In this document: one piece after another, positions 1-11,737 of the stretch | How the letters are laid out: each line of letters opens with the position of its first letter | Numbering within the stretch: the stretch's first letter is position 1 | From: Caenorhabditis remanei | Lineage: Eukaryota > Nematoda > Chromadorea > Rhabditida > Rhabditidae | Assembly (NCBI RefSeq): GCF_010183535.1 | Contig: NC_071331.1 | Span: 13,392,001-13,456,000 of the forward strand | DNA length: 64,000 nucleotides | Direction of reading: 5' to 3' | Notes under the pieces: generated by a model | Seen by the model: only the letters and a program-made list of their open reading frames with translations | What the model was told of the DNA's origin: nothing | Database searches by the model: none | Program-made: the position numbers and the translations under genes

Positions 1-29
1 CCAATATTCTCAAATTCCATTGAAATTAG

Positions 30-470
30 ATGTTACGCGGGTCTCAAATATGTAGTTGGACAAGAAGTACTGCAAGATACAGGTATTATTTGAGCACGTT
101 ATTCACAATAAAGTTTTCGAGTTTATTTCAGAAAATTGTGATGCGATTCTCGGAATGGGAGAGTCGTACTGCTACAAGTTTATGGAAGAGACGTCACTGA
201 ATGAAGTCGTCAAAATGGGATGCTCTAGTTTTTTCTGTAATGTACGTCATCATTTTGTATCCGCGCTCACCCAATTCTATTCCGTTCCGTTGAGACACGG
301 TGTGCCAACTTTAATTTTTCCAGGGAATCCGCAACCGTTGCATGGAAACTGATCTACTTGGAATGAGAGGAACCTTATGTTGCTGTAATGACCGACACTA
401 CTGTAACTCAAGTAGACACAGTGTACCCATCCTTTTGTCAGTTTTTCTAGTTTTTGTTTTACTATTTTGA
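30..470 (+). CDS. Ly6/uPAR-like GPI-type small protein, 3' part (partial, 5' exons outside window)
   Basis: Exons 30-82, 132-241 and 324-470 join in frame, with introns GTATTA..TTTCAG and GTACGT..TTCCAG. The first base of the window-entry exon completes a codon from an exon to the left. The visible product holds ten cysteines in Ly6 style: CY near the start, ENC, SYCY, MGCSSFFCN, NRC, then CCCND and YCN. CCxND..CN is the usual end of a three-finger domain. After it come Ser residues and a strongly hydrophobic tail (VPILLSVFLVFVLLF) right up to the stop, as in a GPI-anchor signal. A polyadenylation signal AATAAA lies at 516-521. The likely role is a cell-surface accessory or modulator protein; the exact family member is not recognised. 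Family call is confident, missing N-terminus certain. Confidence 0.75.
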
Positions 471-711
471 ATTTTATATTGATTTTATAGTGAGCCTAAA
501 TTTCTAAACGGGACCAATAAAGCTTTAACTTTCGTTCCATGATTGTTGACCTGAAAAACATCATTTCTATATTTTGATTGTTGATGCAATCACCTGAACA
601 CGAAAAGCCAACAAAGAGTATCAGAATTTATGTTAATTTTGTCGAGGTGAGATGCAAAAATGACAATATGTGGCTTTTCGCATCTAAAATCATTCAGAAT
701 CTATTGTAAAA

Positions 712-1059
712 ATGGCAACATTCCACATTCTTCTTCTCATTCTACTTTCTTATGGATTCTCGATATTGGCTACGGAAGGTGAAAGATTATCGTCTGAATG
801 GTAATTAATTCGTGTTCAGTTTTCAGCTTGTGCAATTCCAACGGCTGATTTGTCTCCAGCTAAACTCGCGGATGTTCCAGTTAGTGGAGCAGATGTTGCA
901 CTTCCAAAAAAGAATCCAACTGCCACGGAAACCACTCCACCAGTTGGTAATGACGTTGAACAATCAGGAGATAAATCAGAGGAGAACTCAAATTCCCGTT
1001 ATCAACCAATCACTATATTCTCTGCAATTTTAACTGTGATTCTTTGTAAAATGGTTTAG
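712..1059 (+). CDS. Small secreted, probably GPI-anchored Ser/Thr/Pro-rich protein (98 aa)
   Basis: Two exons, 712-778 and 827-1059, intron 48 bp with TTTTCAG acceptor, phase 1. The product starts with a signal peptide (MATFHILLLILLSYGFSILA, cleavage probably near ATEA). A low-complexity polar middle rich in Pro, Thr, Glu, Asp and Ser follows, then a short hydrophobic C-terminus (ITIFSAILTVILCKMV) ending at the stop. That layout fits a small GPI-anchored or tail-embedded surface peptide. There is no disulfide domain and only two cysteines. AATAAA at 1094-1099 gives a close 3' end. It lies about 240 bp after the Ly6-like gene on the same strand. Function unknown. Confidence 0.65.
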
Positions 1060-1567
1060 AATTTATCGAGTTTGACTTTCAGTGTTTGTTCTCAATAAAA
1101 ATTCTTGTTTTTGACCTCTTTTGAAGATGGAACACTGTTTCCAGGTTTTAGGGATATAAACTTCCTCTTTCTTTGCTCTTTCTCTCAAAATTGAATCTCA
1201 AAGTTCTCGAAATTCAATCCGAATCAATGGCCTTCTCATCGTTTCTTTATCTCTCAGGACTTCAAAATTTCGAAATCTTTCGTTTCCTTTGCATGAGTAA
1301 TAAATAGATTTGACACTGAAAACGAGGAGAAAAACGAGCTCCAAGGAGCAGCTCAAAACCTATCTAAATCTCTCGATTCTGAGAACTCTCTCCTCTTCCT
1401 AGTGCTCAAAAATTTAGCCCCCGTCGATACTTCTGCCTGCTATTTTTTTCTCTTTTTTTCTGTTTTCTCTCTCCGCACCACTTCCACTTTCCGGGTGCCG
1501 CTTTTAGCTTCTTCTTCTTTCTTCGTTTCCATCTTCGTTGTTTATTCAACTTCTTTCGTTGTTTAAA

Positions 1568-3887
1568 ATGAAGCCGTCCACAAGTAATCAGGCGGTACGA
1601 TCTCCACTTATCACAACTTCACCAAAGAAAGATTTTGGAGGAGTCAAGGGACCTTCGGGAGCACAGACAGCTCCTGTGGGATCATCTAGAGCTGGAGGAG
1701 GAGGAGGAGCACAAGCATTTCTAGGAAAATGGCAGGTTAGTCGATAGCCGAAAGAAATAAAACTATTTGTGATAGAAATGTAACTAAACGAGTTTCAGGA
1801 CGAAACAAACCAATCGCAAGGAAGTCAAGACTTTGCAAGACTTATTCATACTCGTTATCTTTCTGATAAAGAGAAAATTCTGCTGGATGCACTAACTGAA
1901 TATAAACGGGTTGGATACAAAAGAAGTGAGATTTTCTTGTGATCTTGAAGAATGAGAATCATATTTCAGCACTTTTCAAAATTATACTAATGATATTCGT
2001 TTGCATCTTCCTACTCGTTTTCACAGTTGTCTCAATAGGCTGTTGGTCTGAGCACTTGGAATTAACAGAGCATTTGGGAGTATACGATGAGAGATATGTC
2101 AGGACACGGAAGGTAATTTTGGGATTTGGGAAGCGTGGTATGAATGAAATCAGTATCTTTTAGTAATACGTAAGGCTACTCTAGCGTTCTAATGAATTCT
2201 GTTAAAATTCCTGGTAAAAATACTTCGTTCTTTAAGAAACCGTACACACTCAACATGACCTGCCGCTTATTCTGAAAACCATTTTGCTCTAAAAGGCTCT
2301 CAAAATTAAGGTCACAACTTGTTGCAGTTTGCTATTCAAATAAGTCTTCTGACGAAAAACTGGATCGTATTTTCATAATAAAAGGAGCATCCAGATAGCT
2401 TAAAGTTTGCTAAACCAACCAGTCTAGTCCTGCGATAAATTCAAAAACTTTAGGATTGACTGTTGGACAGTTTCACTCTGTTGTTAAGAATTGGAGTACT
2501 GAACTTGTTTAATATTCAAATTACTCAAACAAACCTTTCTAATCATTTGTTTCAGAGGAATCAAAGCGAAGTGAATCTTGACTGTCCGATGATCGGGTTC
2601 ATAGGAAATATTTGGTCTCCGCAGAGTTCACATGTCGATTTGTTTGGCAAGATTATCTCAATTATTTCGATTAGGAAACTGATTCAGGTAAGATTTCAAG
2701 TTGTTTTAAGTTGACAAACTTATCGAATTAATAAAAAACTGTGGTCAGTTTACTTTATTTGTGAATAAACTAGAATCACGTAGAATCAACTGTTAGTTTA
2801 GATCGAAAGAGCAATTTTGATTAGTAAGTGTTCAAATAAGACATGAAACAATTAAAAGAATCCTCTTAGAAATTAAGTCCGATTTCAACGTTTGCAGTAG
2901 AGATCTACTTTGTGATTACTCATATGATCTCCCAATTAGCATTTGTATTTCATAGCTGATTAATTCAACTTAAATTTCTGTGACTAAGAACCAAAATTTC
3001 GAAATAATGCAGAGAAAGTAAGAACTCAAAATGTTCTTTGACTCCCTCCAGGCCAATTAAAGGCGGTTCATGTGCATGCGTGTACGTGCCTCACAATGAC
3101 TTGTCGGAAATGAAGAGAAGATAATTGACAGTTGAAATGAAAATGAGCAAACGAAAGTCCTCGATCATTTTGAAGAGTTGAACTCGAAGACAATCCTGTG
3201 CAACTTGAGAAATCAAATAGTTGTAACTGAAACTTATGAGAAGATTGTTTGTTGGGATAATCTCCCATCATTTCTGGATTCATTAGGAGATGTTTAAATT
3301 CATTTACCAAGATCTCTCGAAATAAAACTCATTTTCAGATCTGAATCTATTTACCTATAGTCATATTCGCTCGTTTTCCCTGTACCAAAAATTTAAGATC
3401 TTTTTCAATTTCCCTGTCAGCTCAAAATGACGATGGTTGGAAAAACAAAACGTATAGTTCGTGAAAACCCGCCCTAATCATTCATGTGCACCACTGTATA
3501 ACCAATCTGAAAATTGTCAGACCAGAAGCTTCATTTTTTCAACAAGTAGTATATCAGAAGTATGCAAGTACTTCCCATTCCGCAACCAATACTTTAATTC
3601 TAAACTTCTTCTCCAAATGAAGACATCGGAGTTCTCAGTTCTGAGCCATCCATTAGTCAAATTGCCATCGAGTTCTGTCAGTCGAGCACCTCATATCTAA
3701 AAATGCTATCCGAGTTCAATTTCCCCTTAATCCAATTCTCTGATTTTTTCAGCTAATAATCCGTCTGATTCGATGTATCCGTCTGAAAACGACAACTGAG
3801 GCGGAAGCCAGGAAACATGTGGACGAAACTCAAAAAGATCTGAACGGATTGGCCGAGTCGATAATTGAAACTTTGTGTGAAGTGTAA
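1568..3887 (+). CDS. Single-pass membrane protein of unknown function (234 aa)
   Basis: Five exons, 1568-1735, 1799-1925, 1970-2112, 2556-2687 and 3753-3887; phases agree at all four junctions. The N-terminal ~95 residues are polar, with a Gly run (residues near 40-46) and a charged stretch ending in EYKRVGYKR. A hydrophobic segment near residues 99-124 (IILMIFVCIFLLVFTVVSIG) is the one clear membrane span. The following ~110 residues contain HLELTEHLGVYDERYVR, a cysteine in LDCPMIGF and a basic stretch before an acidic C-terminus. No N-terminal signal peptide, so a type II or internal-anchor topology is likely. Intron 4 is 1,065 bp and holds no convincing exon. I do not recognise the family. 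Confidence 0.6.
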
Positions 3888-6197
3888 CAGAGTTCTTCGA
3901 TACGAAATGAACAAATGAAACATTTACATTTTGGCATAATATCTACATAACATGACCATCTGTCCCCTCTCTTTTCAATGCCTTCGTGCCTGGTTCGCAG
4001 GTCCCTTCTGAATACAACTAGAGAAGGGAGAAAACGAAAAGGAAAAGCTACATAGAACCCTCTCTCCCTCCAAGGGTAGTAAGACCATAGAAGAAGATAG
4101 AGAGGGAAAAATCGAGAGAGACTATGGAAAAAGCAGGAGAAATAAGAGATGAGGGACCGCCCTTTCTCGGGTGGTACGTCTCTGCGTGTCTTCTTTAAAA
4201 CACACTGTCTCCAGAATACAGAGAGCTCTTCCCGAAGAAAGAGCTAGTGGGAAGAGAAGGAGAGCTATGCGTGTGTGTCAGTGTGTGCTCACAGCTTCAA
4301 AGCCAACACAGATACAAGACGCAGATAGTAAAAGAAAAAAGAAGGCGTTGTGTGTGGCTCTCTCTTCACTCTATCCCAAACACCCCCAACCAATTCCGTC
4401 TTCTTCGGGCCAGTCCAGTTCCACACTTATTCTTGTCCCTATTTGACTCTCTATCTCTCTTTTCTTTTCAGTCCGTCACATTTTCACATTCGAGGTTTTT
4501 GATGTCTATATAATTGTAGATTTTGTTTATTTGACACTGATTACTCAGAAGTCTATGAAGCATAAGGTTGTTAATAACAGGCATGACATACCGCCCATAG
4601 CCTTGTTGACAGACGGCTGCCTGGGTGGTCCGTTTACATTTTCGAGTGGGAGAAGCCTAGAAGTAACATTGGGCCGCTTCAGTTAGGAACGGAACTGAGT
4701 AGAAGCCCGTTGCTCGGCCAAATAGAAATTTGAAACTGTTATTTCTTCTTCTCAGACACTTCTCTGGATTTGAAAATACATTTCTGAATCATGTCTATGT
4801 GAACAACAGAAAACGGCTTGGATTTGAATTGCTAAGGAAGTGTTCTAGGAGATGGACAGACTTTAATTTCGAACTGCTGCTTGGTCTCTTTAAATGTGCA
4901 TCCTATTTCCTGAATGTAGTCTCACCACGAAAAGTTTTAAAACGGTATTTGTAGACTTGCAACTCGTGAAAACTGGAAGGTGTGTTTTACTGTTCATGGT
5001 GACTTCTCTCCACCTTCTTTTAAAATCACTACTAAATATATGATTCTATTCTAATTTCAAATCCCAATGTTTTTCCTTCGGTTCAAAACCTGAAAATCCA
5101 TAATCGTAATAAGAGCCAAGAGTATCATAGACATCTCCCTCTCCATCCGTAGACATTGTTTTTGGAGTTACCCTCAGTTTTCAAGTCACTTGACTCCTCT
5201 TCTCTTTCTCTCCTCGTTGTACAGAAAACACAGTTCTTCCTCTCGTTCATGCAAAAACCTATTTGAATAGTTCTCATCAATCATGCCGATAATGAGAAAA
5301 GAAGAGAAGACGTCGTTGAAACAATTTCAGTTCTTTTTCAAGTTGATTAATGGGTTAAAAAATACGAAAATCGTTAGGCGTGGTTCGTAGTGCAATGAAC
5401 TGTTTCTTTTGTTCGTTGAATTTTCCATGATGCCTATCTAGTCATGCTTTCAGAAATTGTCATTTCTGCCCCCACTCACAAATTTCTATTTTAAAATAGA
5501 GTGAGTTCAAATTACTACATCTTTCTTTCGAAATCATGTCTTCAAAAAAAAGAGAAAAGAAATGAATGGAGAATCCATCATTTTCTCTATTCTCTGTTCT
5601 TTTCTTCTTCTTGGAAAAAGATGGAAATGAAAATTGTCAGTTTTTCCATTTCCTGCCTATACAATTTCGTGTGTTCCCCTCTCGGAAAAAAATGTATTTC
5701 ATTCGTCTCTTTGAAATATGTATCGTGACATGAGTGATGGGGGGAAAGAGAGAGCAAACAGTGATTAAGTAATTGAATTAGATTATTTTCTACAGAAAAT
5801 TTTGTGCTGGATTATCAATTATGAGGCAAATCATGCTTTGTTTTGCACTTTCACGAATGAAAATTCGCACATTTCTTTCCAGACTTGAACTTTAAAAACT
5901 TGCAAATTACCGTAGTCCGGCCCAAAATCTCGAAATAATTTCTAATCGAGAACAGGAAATTGACAGAAATATTTCATCATTTGTGTATCTAGGGGCAACG
6001 AATGTCTATAAACCCATAAACAAACCTAATGATTTACGATTAGTTTTCACGATACGATTTTCATATCTCTTCTTCTTCATCATCCATTTTTATTTTTGTA
6101 GTTACCTGGCTCGAATTTGTTTTGCTGAAAACCTTTTTGTATTATTCTTTGTCATTCAATAATAACTAACAAATTCAATATTTTCAGGAAAAAACCA
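3888..6197. other. Non-coding interval upstream of the ONECUT gene
   Basis: About 2.3 kb between two + strand genes. Short open frames here are rich in Ser/Phe/Lys from CT- and GA-rich runs (for example around 4,020-4,110 and 4,440-4,480) and lack plausible splice partners. Nothing RNA-like was recognised. It probably holds the promoter and outron of the downstream homeobox gene. Confidence 0.5.
6181..6188 (+). promoter_or_regulatory. Candidate trans-splice (or 5' UTR intron) acceptor for the ONECUT gene
   Basis: TTTTCAG ends at 6187, ten bases before the ATG at 6198. A strong acceptor immediately upstream of the start codon with no coding exon before it is the usual picture for spliced-leader addition in nematodes. 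A 5' UTR intron is the alternative. Confidence 0.5.
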
Positions 6198-8637
6198 ATG
6201 GAAGCATTAACAGATTCGGGATCGGACCCGCTCCTTTCAGCAGCACTTCGCTCTCCAATGCATAATCCGATTCTTTCGATGGACGATGAGGTGGATGACA
6301 GTTGTGATGACGTGGATGAGGTCTCTCCAACGAGTATTCATGACAATCATTTCATTGATTTCGCCGAAGATCTTGTTGTGAGTGAGAGGAAGTTGGCTCA
6401 ACAGGGAAGGAGTACTATCAGAAGTGGACCATTAATCTGCGAGTGAGTTTGAATTACATTGCATTAGCAAAAAAAGAAGTTAGTTGAGTGATTGAAGTTT
6501 GACAGTAAGATAGTCACATCCAATTCCATACCACAAAGGGGCAGCACCTCTTCTGAATGAAAAATGGAATTGCTCGCCGAGCCGTACCGCTTTTATTTTG
6601 ATTCTTCTTTGTCAAATGAGGACGTTCTTTCCATTATAGGCTAAGCTTAAAGGGAAAGAGAGGGGGGAAAACATGATTAAAGGAAAGAGAAGAGACAGAT
6701 GGTCGAGTCACTAAAAGATTGAATATGACACACCATACAACTAATCATCCGTTTCCCTCTTTTCAAAATGAGAAGTCGTTCCTAGGTGGAGAGGAAAAGG
6801 AAAAGCGAAAGGCAGTCAAGATTAATGATTTGTAGAAAAATAGGTCAATGAAGAGGTTTTAACCGAAAATGGCTTTAACCGAAAATGTCGACATTCAAAT
6901 CAAAAGGGCGAAATGACGTCATTTCGTATAGATCCTATCGGGGTTTGAGTGTTGAAAAAGACATACAACATTTTCAGCAACTACGCAACACTTACCAACC
7001 TTCGACCACTCCCTCCAATATCTACGGTAACTTCAAAAAAGTATCAGAATACAAGACAATCTCCATCTCCGAACCCGAGTTCTTTGAAGTGAGTTTCTAA
7101 AAATCATGCCGATTGCAAATCAACCCTTCAGCTACTATTTTCCTACTTCTTCGACATCCAGTTACGAATTGAAGTATGAAGAAGAAGAAGATGATGAGTG
7201 TGGAGGGTTAACTCATTCATCGTCGTCTCCATCTGACTTCAGCAATCATGGAACTGAAATACATCACCCATTTTCCGCTTCATCGTTCGATTCTTTTGAT
7301 GTTTCCACATCTTCAAACGCTACGAACCAAACTGTTATGAACTCGACTGACAAGTTTATTGCAAGAATTCAAGAAGCTGATAGTGTAAGTTAAGTTTTAA
7401 AATTTCTGAAAAACAAATTATACTTTCAGACTACAAAATCACCCAAAGGAACATCTCCGGCTGCTTTAATTATGGGACACGGCGAGGATGATATCGACGA
7501 CGGAGAAGAGTTGAACACAAAGGAGTTGGCTCTTCAAATCGCATCGGAACTCAAAAGATATTCTATCCCACAAGCCATTTTTGCCGAAAGAGTTCTTTGC
7601 AGGTACAGTATTTTTTGTTGAGAGACCTTTGTCAGTATCAGATAACTTTCAGATCTCAAGGAACTCTGTCCGATCTGTTACGCAACCCAAAGCCATGGAA
7701 TAAACTGAAAAGCGGTCGAGAAACATTCAGAAGAATGGCGAAATGGCTTGAGGAACCAGAGTTTCAAAGAATGTCGGCGTTGCGATTAGCCGGTGAGTAA
7801 TCTTTTTTTTTGAATTTCGAAAATAACAGTTTTTTTCAGCATGCAAAAGAAAAGAAGAGTTATCCACAAGTCCAACCACCCCAATGATTGTTCCAAAGAA
7901 GACACGTCTCGTTTTTACTGATATTCAAAGAAGAACCCTTCAAGCGATTTTCCGAGAGACAAAAAGACCTTCTCGCGAGATGCAAATCACAATTTCCCAA
8001 CAATTGAATTTGGATCCGACTACTGTTGCCAACTTTTTCATGAATGCAAGAAGACGTGGACATGATTTGAAGCAAGAAACCCCAGAAAGGGAAATGGAAG
8101 AATCGAATATTCATCATGTAGATCATCACTCTTCATCGTCTTCCTGTGCTTCTACGAGTTCTTCTTCTTCAATGCAAATGGATAATTATATCTGTGACAT
8201 CAATACAATCAATATTCTCGAAGAGGAAGAGTCAACTCCACCAAGAGAAACATTGTATTCGATACAGGTTAGTCTATTCATAACTGTACTGAAATATACT
8301 TTAAACGAAAACAACTTTCTGAGTAGACGTCAATAAAAGTCCCAAGTCACTCTCTTCATGACCGATAAATGGGGGGTCTAACGTTTAACTCAAGAAGGTT
8401 TTGAAAAACGGGAAAAGCAATAAAACTTTTAAAAGTAATGATGTCACTCAACAACTATTGTAGGATATAGGTTTCAAATGACTTCTTTTCATGTCGCTAC
8501 GAATTTTCCCATAATTAAAAATTGTTCCATGAAACATTTTTAAATACTTCCTTGTATTCCATGCCATATCTAAATCCAATGAATTTCAGCTTCACGAACA
8601 CGAACTCGATTTCCCTGCCAACATATTGGAGCCGTAA
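6198..8637 (+). CDS. ceh-48: ONECUT-class homeobox transcription factor (CUT domain + homeodomain, 465 aa)
   Basis: Seven exons: 6198-6442, 6978-7088, 7132-7384, 7430-7602, 7653-7792, 7840-8267, 8590-8637. All phases agree and give 465 aa. Near residues 82-99 lies YATLTNLRPLPPISTV, the conserved N-terminal box shared with vertebrate HNF6/ONECUT proteins. The single CUT domain (about 228-308) includes TKELALQIASELKRYSIPQ and SQGTLSDLLRNPKPW. The homeodomain (about 327-385) has the ONECUT-type recognition helix VANFFMNARRR, with Phe and Met at the positions usually Trp48 and Gln50. Acidic and Ser-rich stretches surround the domains. It is a nuclear sequence-specific DNA-binding regulator; C. 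elegans ceh-48 is neuronal. The symbol rests on length, the intact N-terminal box and the CUB-like neighbours. Another ONECUT paralogue (ceh-38 class) is the main alternative. Confidence 0.88.
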
Positions 8638-9794
8638 TCCCTAAATAATCATATTTGATGTGTAGAATAGTTCTCTCTTTTTTCTTATTTTGATCTCAAA
8701 TCTTTCCAAAATTGATCTAGTCAATCAAACCTGAAACCGATCTCTCTTGTCTCTTTTCCAGTTGAATTTCAGAGCTTCCCATCTAGTCAAAACCAATAGT
8801 TCCCTTCTATTTCTCGCCTTGATTTCTCTATCGAACGAGTCAATTATCTTCACCTTGAAGTTGAATGAGATCATCTCTAAAACTTCAATTCTCTAATCCT
8901 TTTCTCAATCACTTTGAACCATTACACGTATTGAAATAACACGAAAACCTAAAACTGACCTATTCTTCTGAGTAATCCGAATCGTTTGCCTTATTTTCAT
9001 GTTTCCTTTCGAGACTGAAAACTTGAATTCAATCAATTATTCTTGTATTTATTTGATTTTGTGGTATTAATGAAGAGTGCTTTACGTTTCAAATTGACAT
9101 TTTTTCTTGTGAACAAAGTGGTCTTTGCTTTTTGCAGATAGAAAGAGATGGTTTCTGAACATTCAGGAAGTCAATTTATCAGTGGTAAGTGACGTTATTT
9201 CAAGATAACAATTTATATTTTTACAAATGCGTGCAAAAAGTAATTTTGAGGTACATACATACGTAGTTTTGAAAAGGTGTTCATGAGTTCACAAACTTTA
9301 TACTAGAATAAAATGACAGGCAGCTTTTGGATTTTTCTATAAAAACAAGTCAAACAGGAAAGAAGAATGAAAGTGAACTACCTGCACCATTGGACAGTTA
9401 CTAAACTCCTACGCCTTCCTTTCCAGAATAGAATGTTATCAGTTAAAGACGTCACTGATAAGAAGGTGGCTCAAAGTTTAGAAAATAGTAATATGCAGGA
9501 AATGGAGAAGAGATCACGAAATGGGTATTGCGATTTGAAGAAGCTAGGAGTTCTAGAGGCTTTTTCTAAAAACAAACTGTAAAGATTGAAAAAAAACAAT
9601 ACCGATGCCGTTAAAATGATCAAAGATTCAAATTTATTTTATTTTAGGGGTAGGTTGAATTCAATGATTTCATTCTTTTCTGATAATGACACTTAGATTA
9701 AACGAACCAAACGACTCTGATAAGTTTCACAAACTGATAAGAAGGTTGCTATAAAATGTACTCGACCGACAGTGTTAAGAATATTCTTCTGAAA
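8638..9794. other. Intergenic interval; one weak 71-codon frame
   Basis: No supported gene. The frame 9367-9582 (71 codons, Lys/Glu-rich) could be an exon. However, the nearby mini-exon 9148-9183 (starts MVSEHSGSQ, followed by GTAAGTG) does not join it in phase without an extra exon, so no model is proposed. The last 80 bp carry the promoter elements listed separately. Confidence 0.4.
9680..9756 (+). promoter_or_regulatory. GATA sites and TATA box before the first CUB-like gene
   Basis: CTGATAAT at 9680, CTGATAAG at 9717 and ACTGATAA at 9733 match the extended TGATAA site bound by intestinal GATA factors such as ELT-2. TATAAAA at 9750-9756 follows, about 40 bp before the chosen ATG at 9795. 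The spacing supports transcription starting just before 9795. An in-frame ATG at 9756 overlaps the TATA box and is unlikely to be used. Confidence 0.55.
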
Positions 9795-11086
9795 ATGGCC
9801 CAAGTTTTTTGGATAATCGCACTCGTTGCTTTGGTTGGACCTTCAGCTGCTCTCGGTGAGATTTTGATAATGTTTTTTGTATAAATCGAATTATTTTCAG
9901 ACTGTGTCCAAATCCCCAAAGATCAAATCATTCCGCGTCATTTCGTGACGATTCCAGCTGGATCCAATGATACCGTTGAAATTCCACCAAATTACAGCTG
10001 CACTTATTTGGTAACTGTACCACCAATGGTATACGCTCATGTCAGACTGGAGAATGGATTGGAAGGAAATAACGATATGATTACTGTAATTGATCAACAA
10101 GCAACTAGAACTCTTGTGGCTAGGTAAGTGGGATTAAAAGGAACGAATTTGATTGAATTTGAGTTCCAGTCGTTCCTCAAAGATTCTCAACTTCTATGTC
10201 TTCCCAAACACAACTACAACATTCCAAGTTGTGACGAAAAGTGTCAACATGCATTCCAAATTCAGACTGGTCATCTTCTACCAAAATAGTATGTGTCGTC
10301 AACAGTGTCATATAATTTCTAGTTTCTCTTATTTCAGTGCTTAATCCAAATGTTACTTACTTGGGTAACTCAGATTTGAAGTACTTCACCTTGAATGATT
10401 TGCAAGTTAATTCATACAAAAATCCACAGACAATGATTGGAACTGAACAGGTTTGTATGTTTTGTATAAAACTTTAGTTAAATTTAACGTATTCAGATTT
10501 CAATGGCGATTGCTCATTCCGGATGGGATGCTGACATCTTTGATAACTATTTTGTGATTGATGGAGACTTTGAAAATCCAAAATACGTGTACAGAATGTC
10601 TCGATTCCAGTATTCAAACTATATCAGCACTGGAAATAAATTGACAGTTGTCGGATTGGATAACAGAGTTTCCGAGAGTTCAGTTGTCTTCACACCTCTG
10701 TCTCAAGCTCAACAATTTGATTCATTGACTGCATTTGGAACATATTTTGAAGCAAATCAATTGGATATCAATGGAAAAGATGGAAACAAAAAGAGAAGTG
10801 CAGTCAATGTGATTGGAATGAAAGACTACACAAGAATCCTTTCAGTTGAAAAAGTGAGTTGCAGGTGGCACATATATCCAATTGAGATTACCAACATCCT
10901 AATTTCCAGAGTTCTGATCCTAATTGCGTCTTGAAAGCGGTCGGAGCTCCTCCAAGCAGTTCATCTGAAGTCTATCTTGACTTCTCGACTGTCACCAGTT
11001 TTCCAAGAAACATCACTCATCAATCTTTCTCTATTATTGCTGAAAACTGTTCAGCCTCATTCAAATTGGTTTCACTTGAGTATTAA
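9795..11086 (+). CDS. CUB-like domain secreted protein 1 (349 aa)
   Basis: Six exons: 9795-9855, 9901-10123, 10170-10288, 10338-10450, 10497-10853, 10910-11086. Signal peptide MAQVFWIIALVALVGPSAAL, then mature DCVQIPKD. The N-terminal CUB-like domain contains IPPNYSCTYLV (about residues 55-65) and the repeated-family motifs NDMITVID, NFYVFPNTTTTFQVVTKSV, YFVIDGDFENP and SWYLN-type segments. The C-terminal block has the family's GAPPSSSS and IIAENCSASFKL. It belongs to the expanded CUB-like family whose C. elegans members (dod, irg and C17H12 types) are intestinal and respond to pathogens and stress; ligand unknown. AATAAA at 11101. Its second exon (223 nt) equals exons 2 and 3 (110+113 nt) of two paralogues here, so one intron has been lost cleanly. 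Confidence 0.88.
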
Positions 11087-11120
11087 GTTATTGTGCGTCT
11101 AATAAAACTTTCAAGATTTA

Positions 11121-11229
11121 TGTGAACTTTCTAAACTTTTAGGGGAACAAATGGAGAATGAATAGTGAAACTGAATGAGCAATTCTGATATATCACTGAC
11201 AAGTATTTCATTTTGAATGTGTATGGTAT
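11121..11229 (-). repeat. 109-bp direct repeat, copy A (detached last-exon fragment of a CUB-like gene)
   Basis: Matches 13079-13187 base for base over 109 bp except five substitutions and no gaps (about 95% identity). Read on the minus strand it still encodes the C-terminal end of the minus-strand CUB-like protein (IPYTFKMKY through LKV stop). It has no other exon near it, so it is a fragment, not a gene. The two copies bracket the peptidase gene. Confidence 0.85.
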
Positions 11230-11325
11230 CTTCTCGCCAAAACCGGTCTATCTACCGACCACATCTGCCCCCCTGATATAAGTTACCGTCCTCTGTACTC
11301 ATCTCCCCTCTGCTCTTATTATGTG

Positions 11326-11491
11326 CCACGTCATCTTCCACTACTCTCTCCCACATTGCCTCCCACAAAAACAAATCCATCATCACTCATTATCCTCTTA
11401 ATTTACACCTGCCACGTCATCATTTGGATTTGCTGTCCTAGGCGACCCAAATTGTCGTCCGTTCCCCTTGTTCTTCCTAACTGCCACGTCG
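11326..11491 (-). promoter_or_regulatory. Repeated CCACGTCA (TGACGTGG) motifs upstream of the peptidase gene
   Basis: CCACGTCA occurs at 11326-11333 and 11412-11419, and CCACGTCG at about 11484-11491, each inside TGCCACGTCRTC. On the minus strand this is TGACGTGG, identical to the unfolded-protein-response element bound by XBP1/ATF6-type bZIP factors. Three spaced copies about 250-400 bp before the start could form a promoter module. This is an inference from motif identity only. Confidence 0.35.
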
Positions 11492-11737
11492 TCCGCCTCT
11501 CTATTTGCTCTCCATTGTTTCCCACACTGAACTTCATTATCTCTCCCCCAAATTGCTGGTTCATTTGCAGGTCTTCCTGCCCGAAACACACCTTCATCTG
11601 CTATAGACTGTAAAGTCCTTCCCTTCATTCTGCCTCCTTGTCATGTAATGACCCCTCGCAAAATCGTTTCCCTTATATACGTTGCTTCAACAATATTACG
11701 CGATCTCATGATACCTAAAATTGGAAGCAATTAATTC

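Larger units (their letters stand above)
11087..11737. other. Interval between first CUB-like gene and peptidase gene
   Basis: Contains the poly(A) signal of the first CUB-like gene, repeat copy A, and then about 400 bp (11,250-11,640) whose + strand is strongly pyrimidine-rich with three copies of TGCCACGTCRTC. Frames here are composition artefacts. Confidence 0.6.

Noticed and set aside
9148..9582. Two-exon small gene starting MVSEHSGSQ
   Set aside because: The mini-exon ends in phase 1, and joining it to the frame at 9367 either breaks phase or meets a stop after 15 codons.
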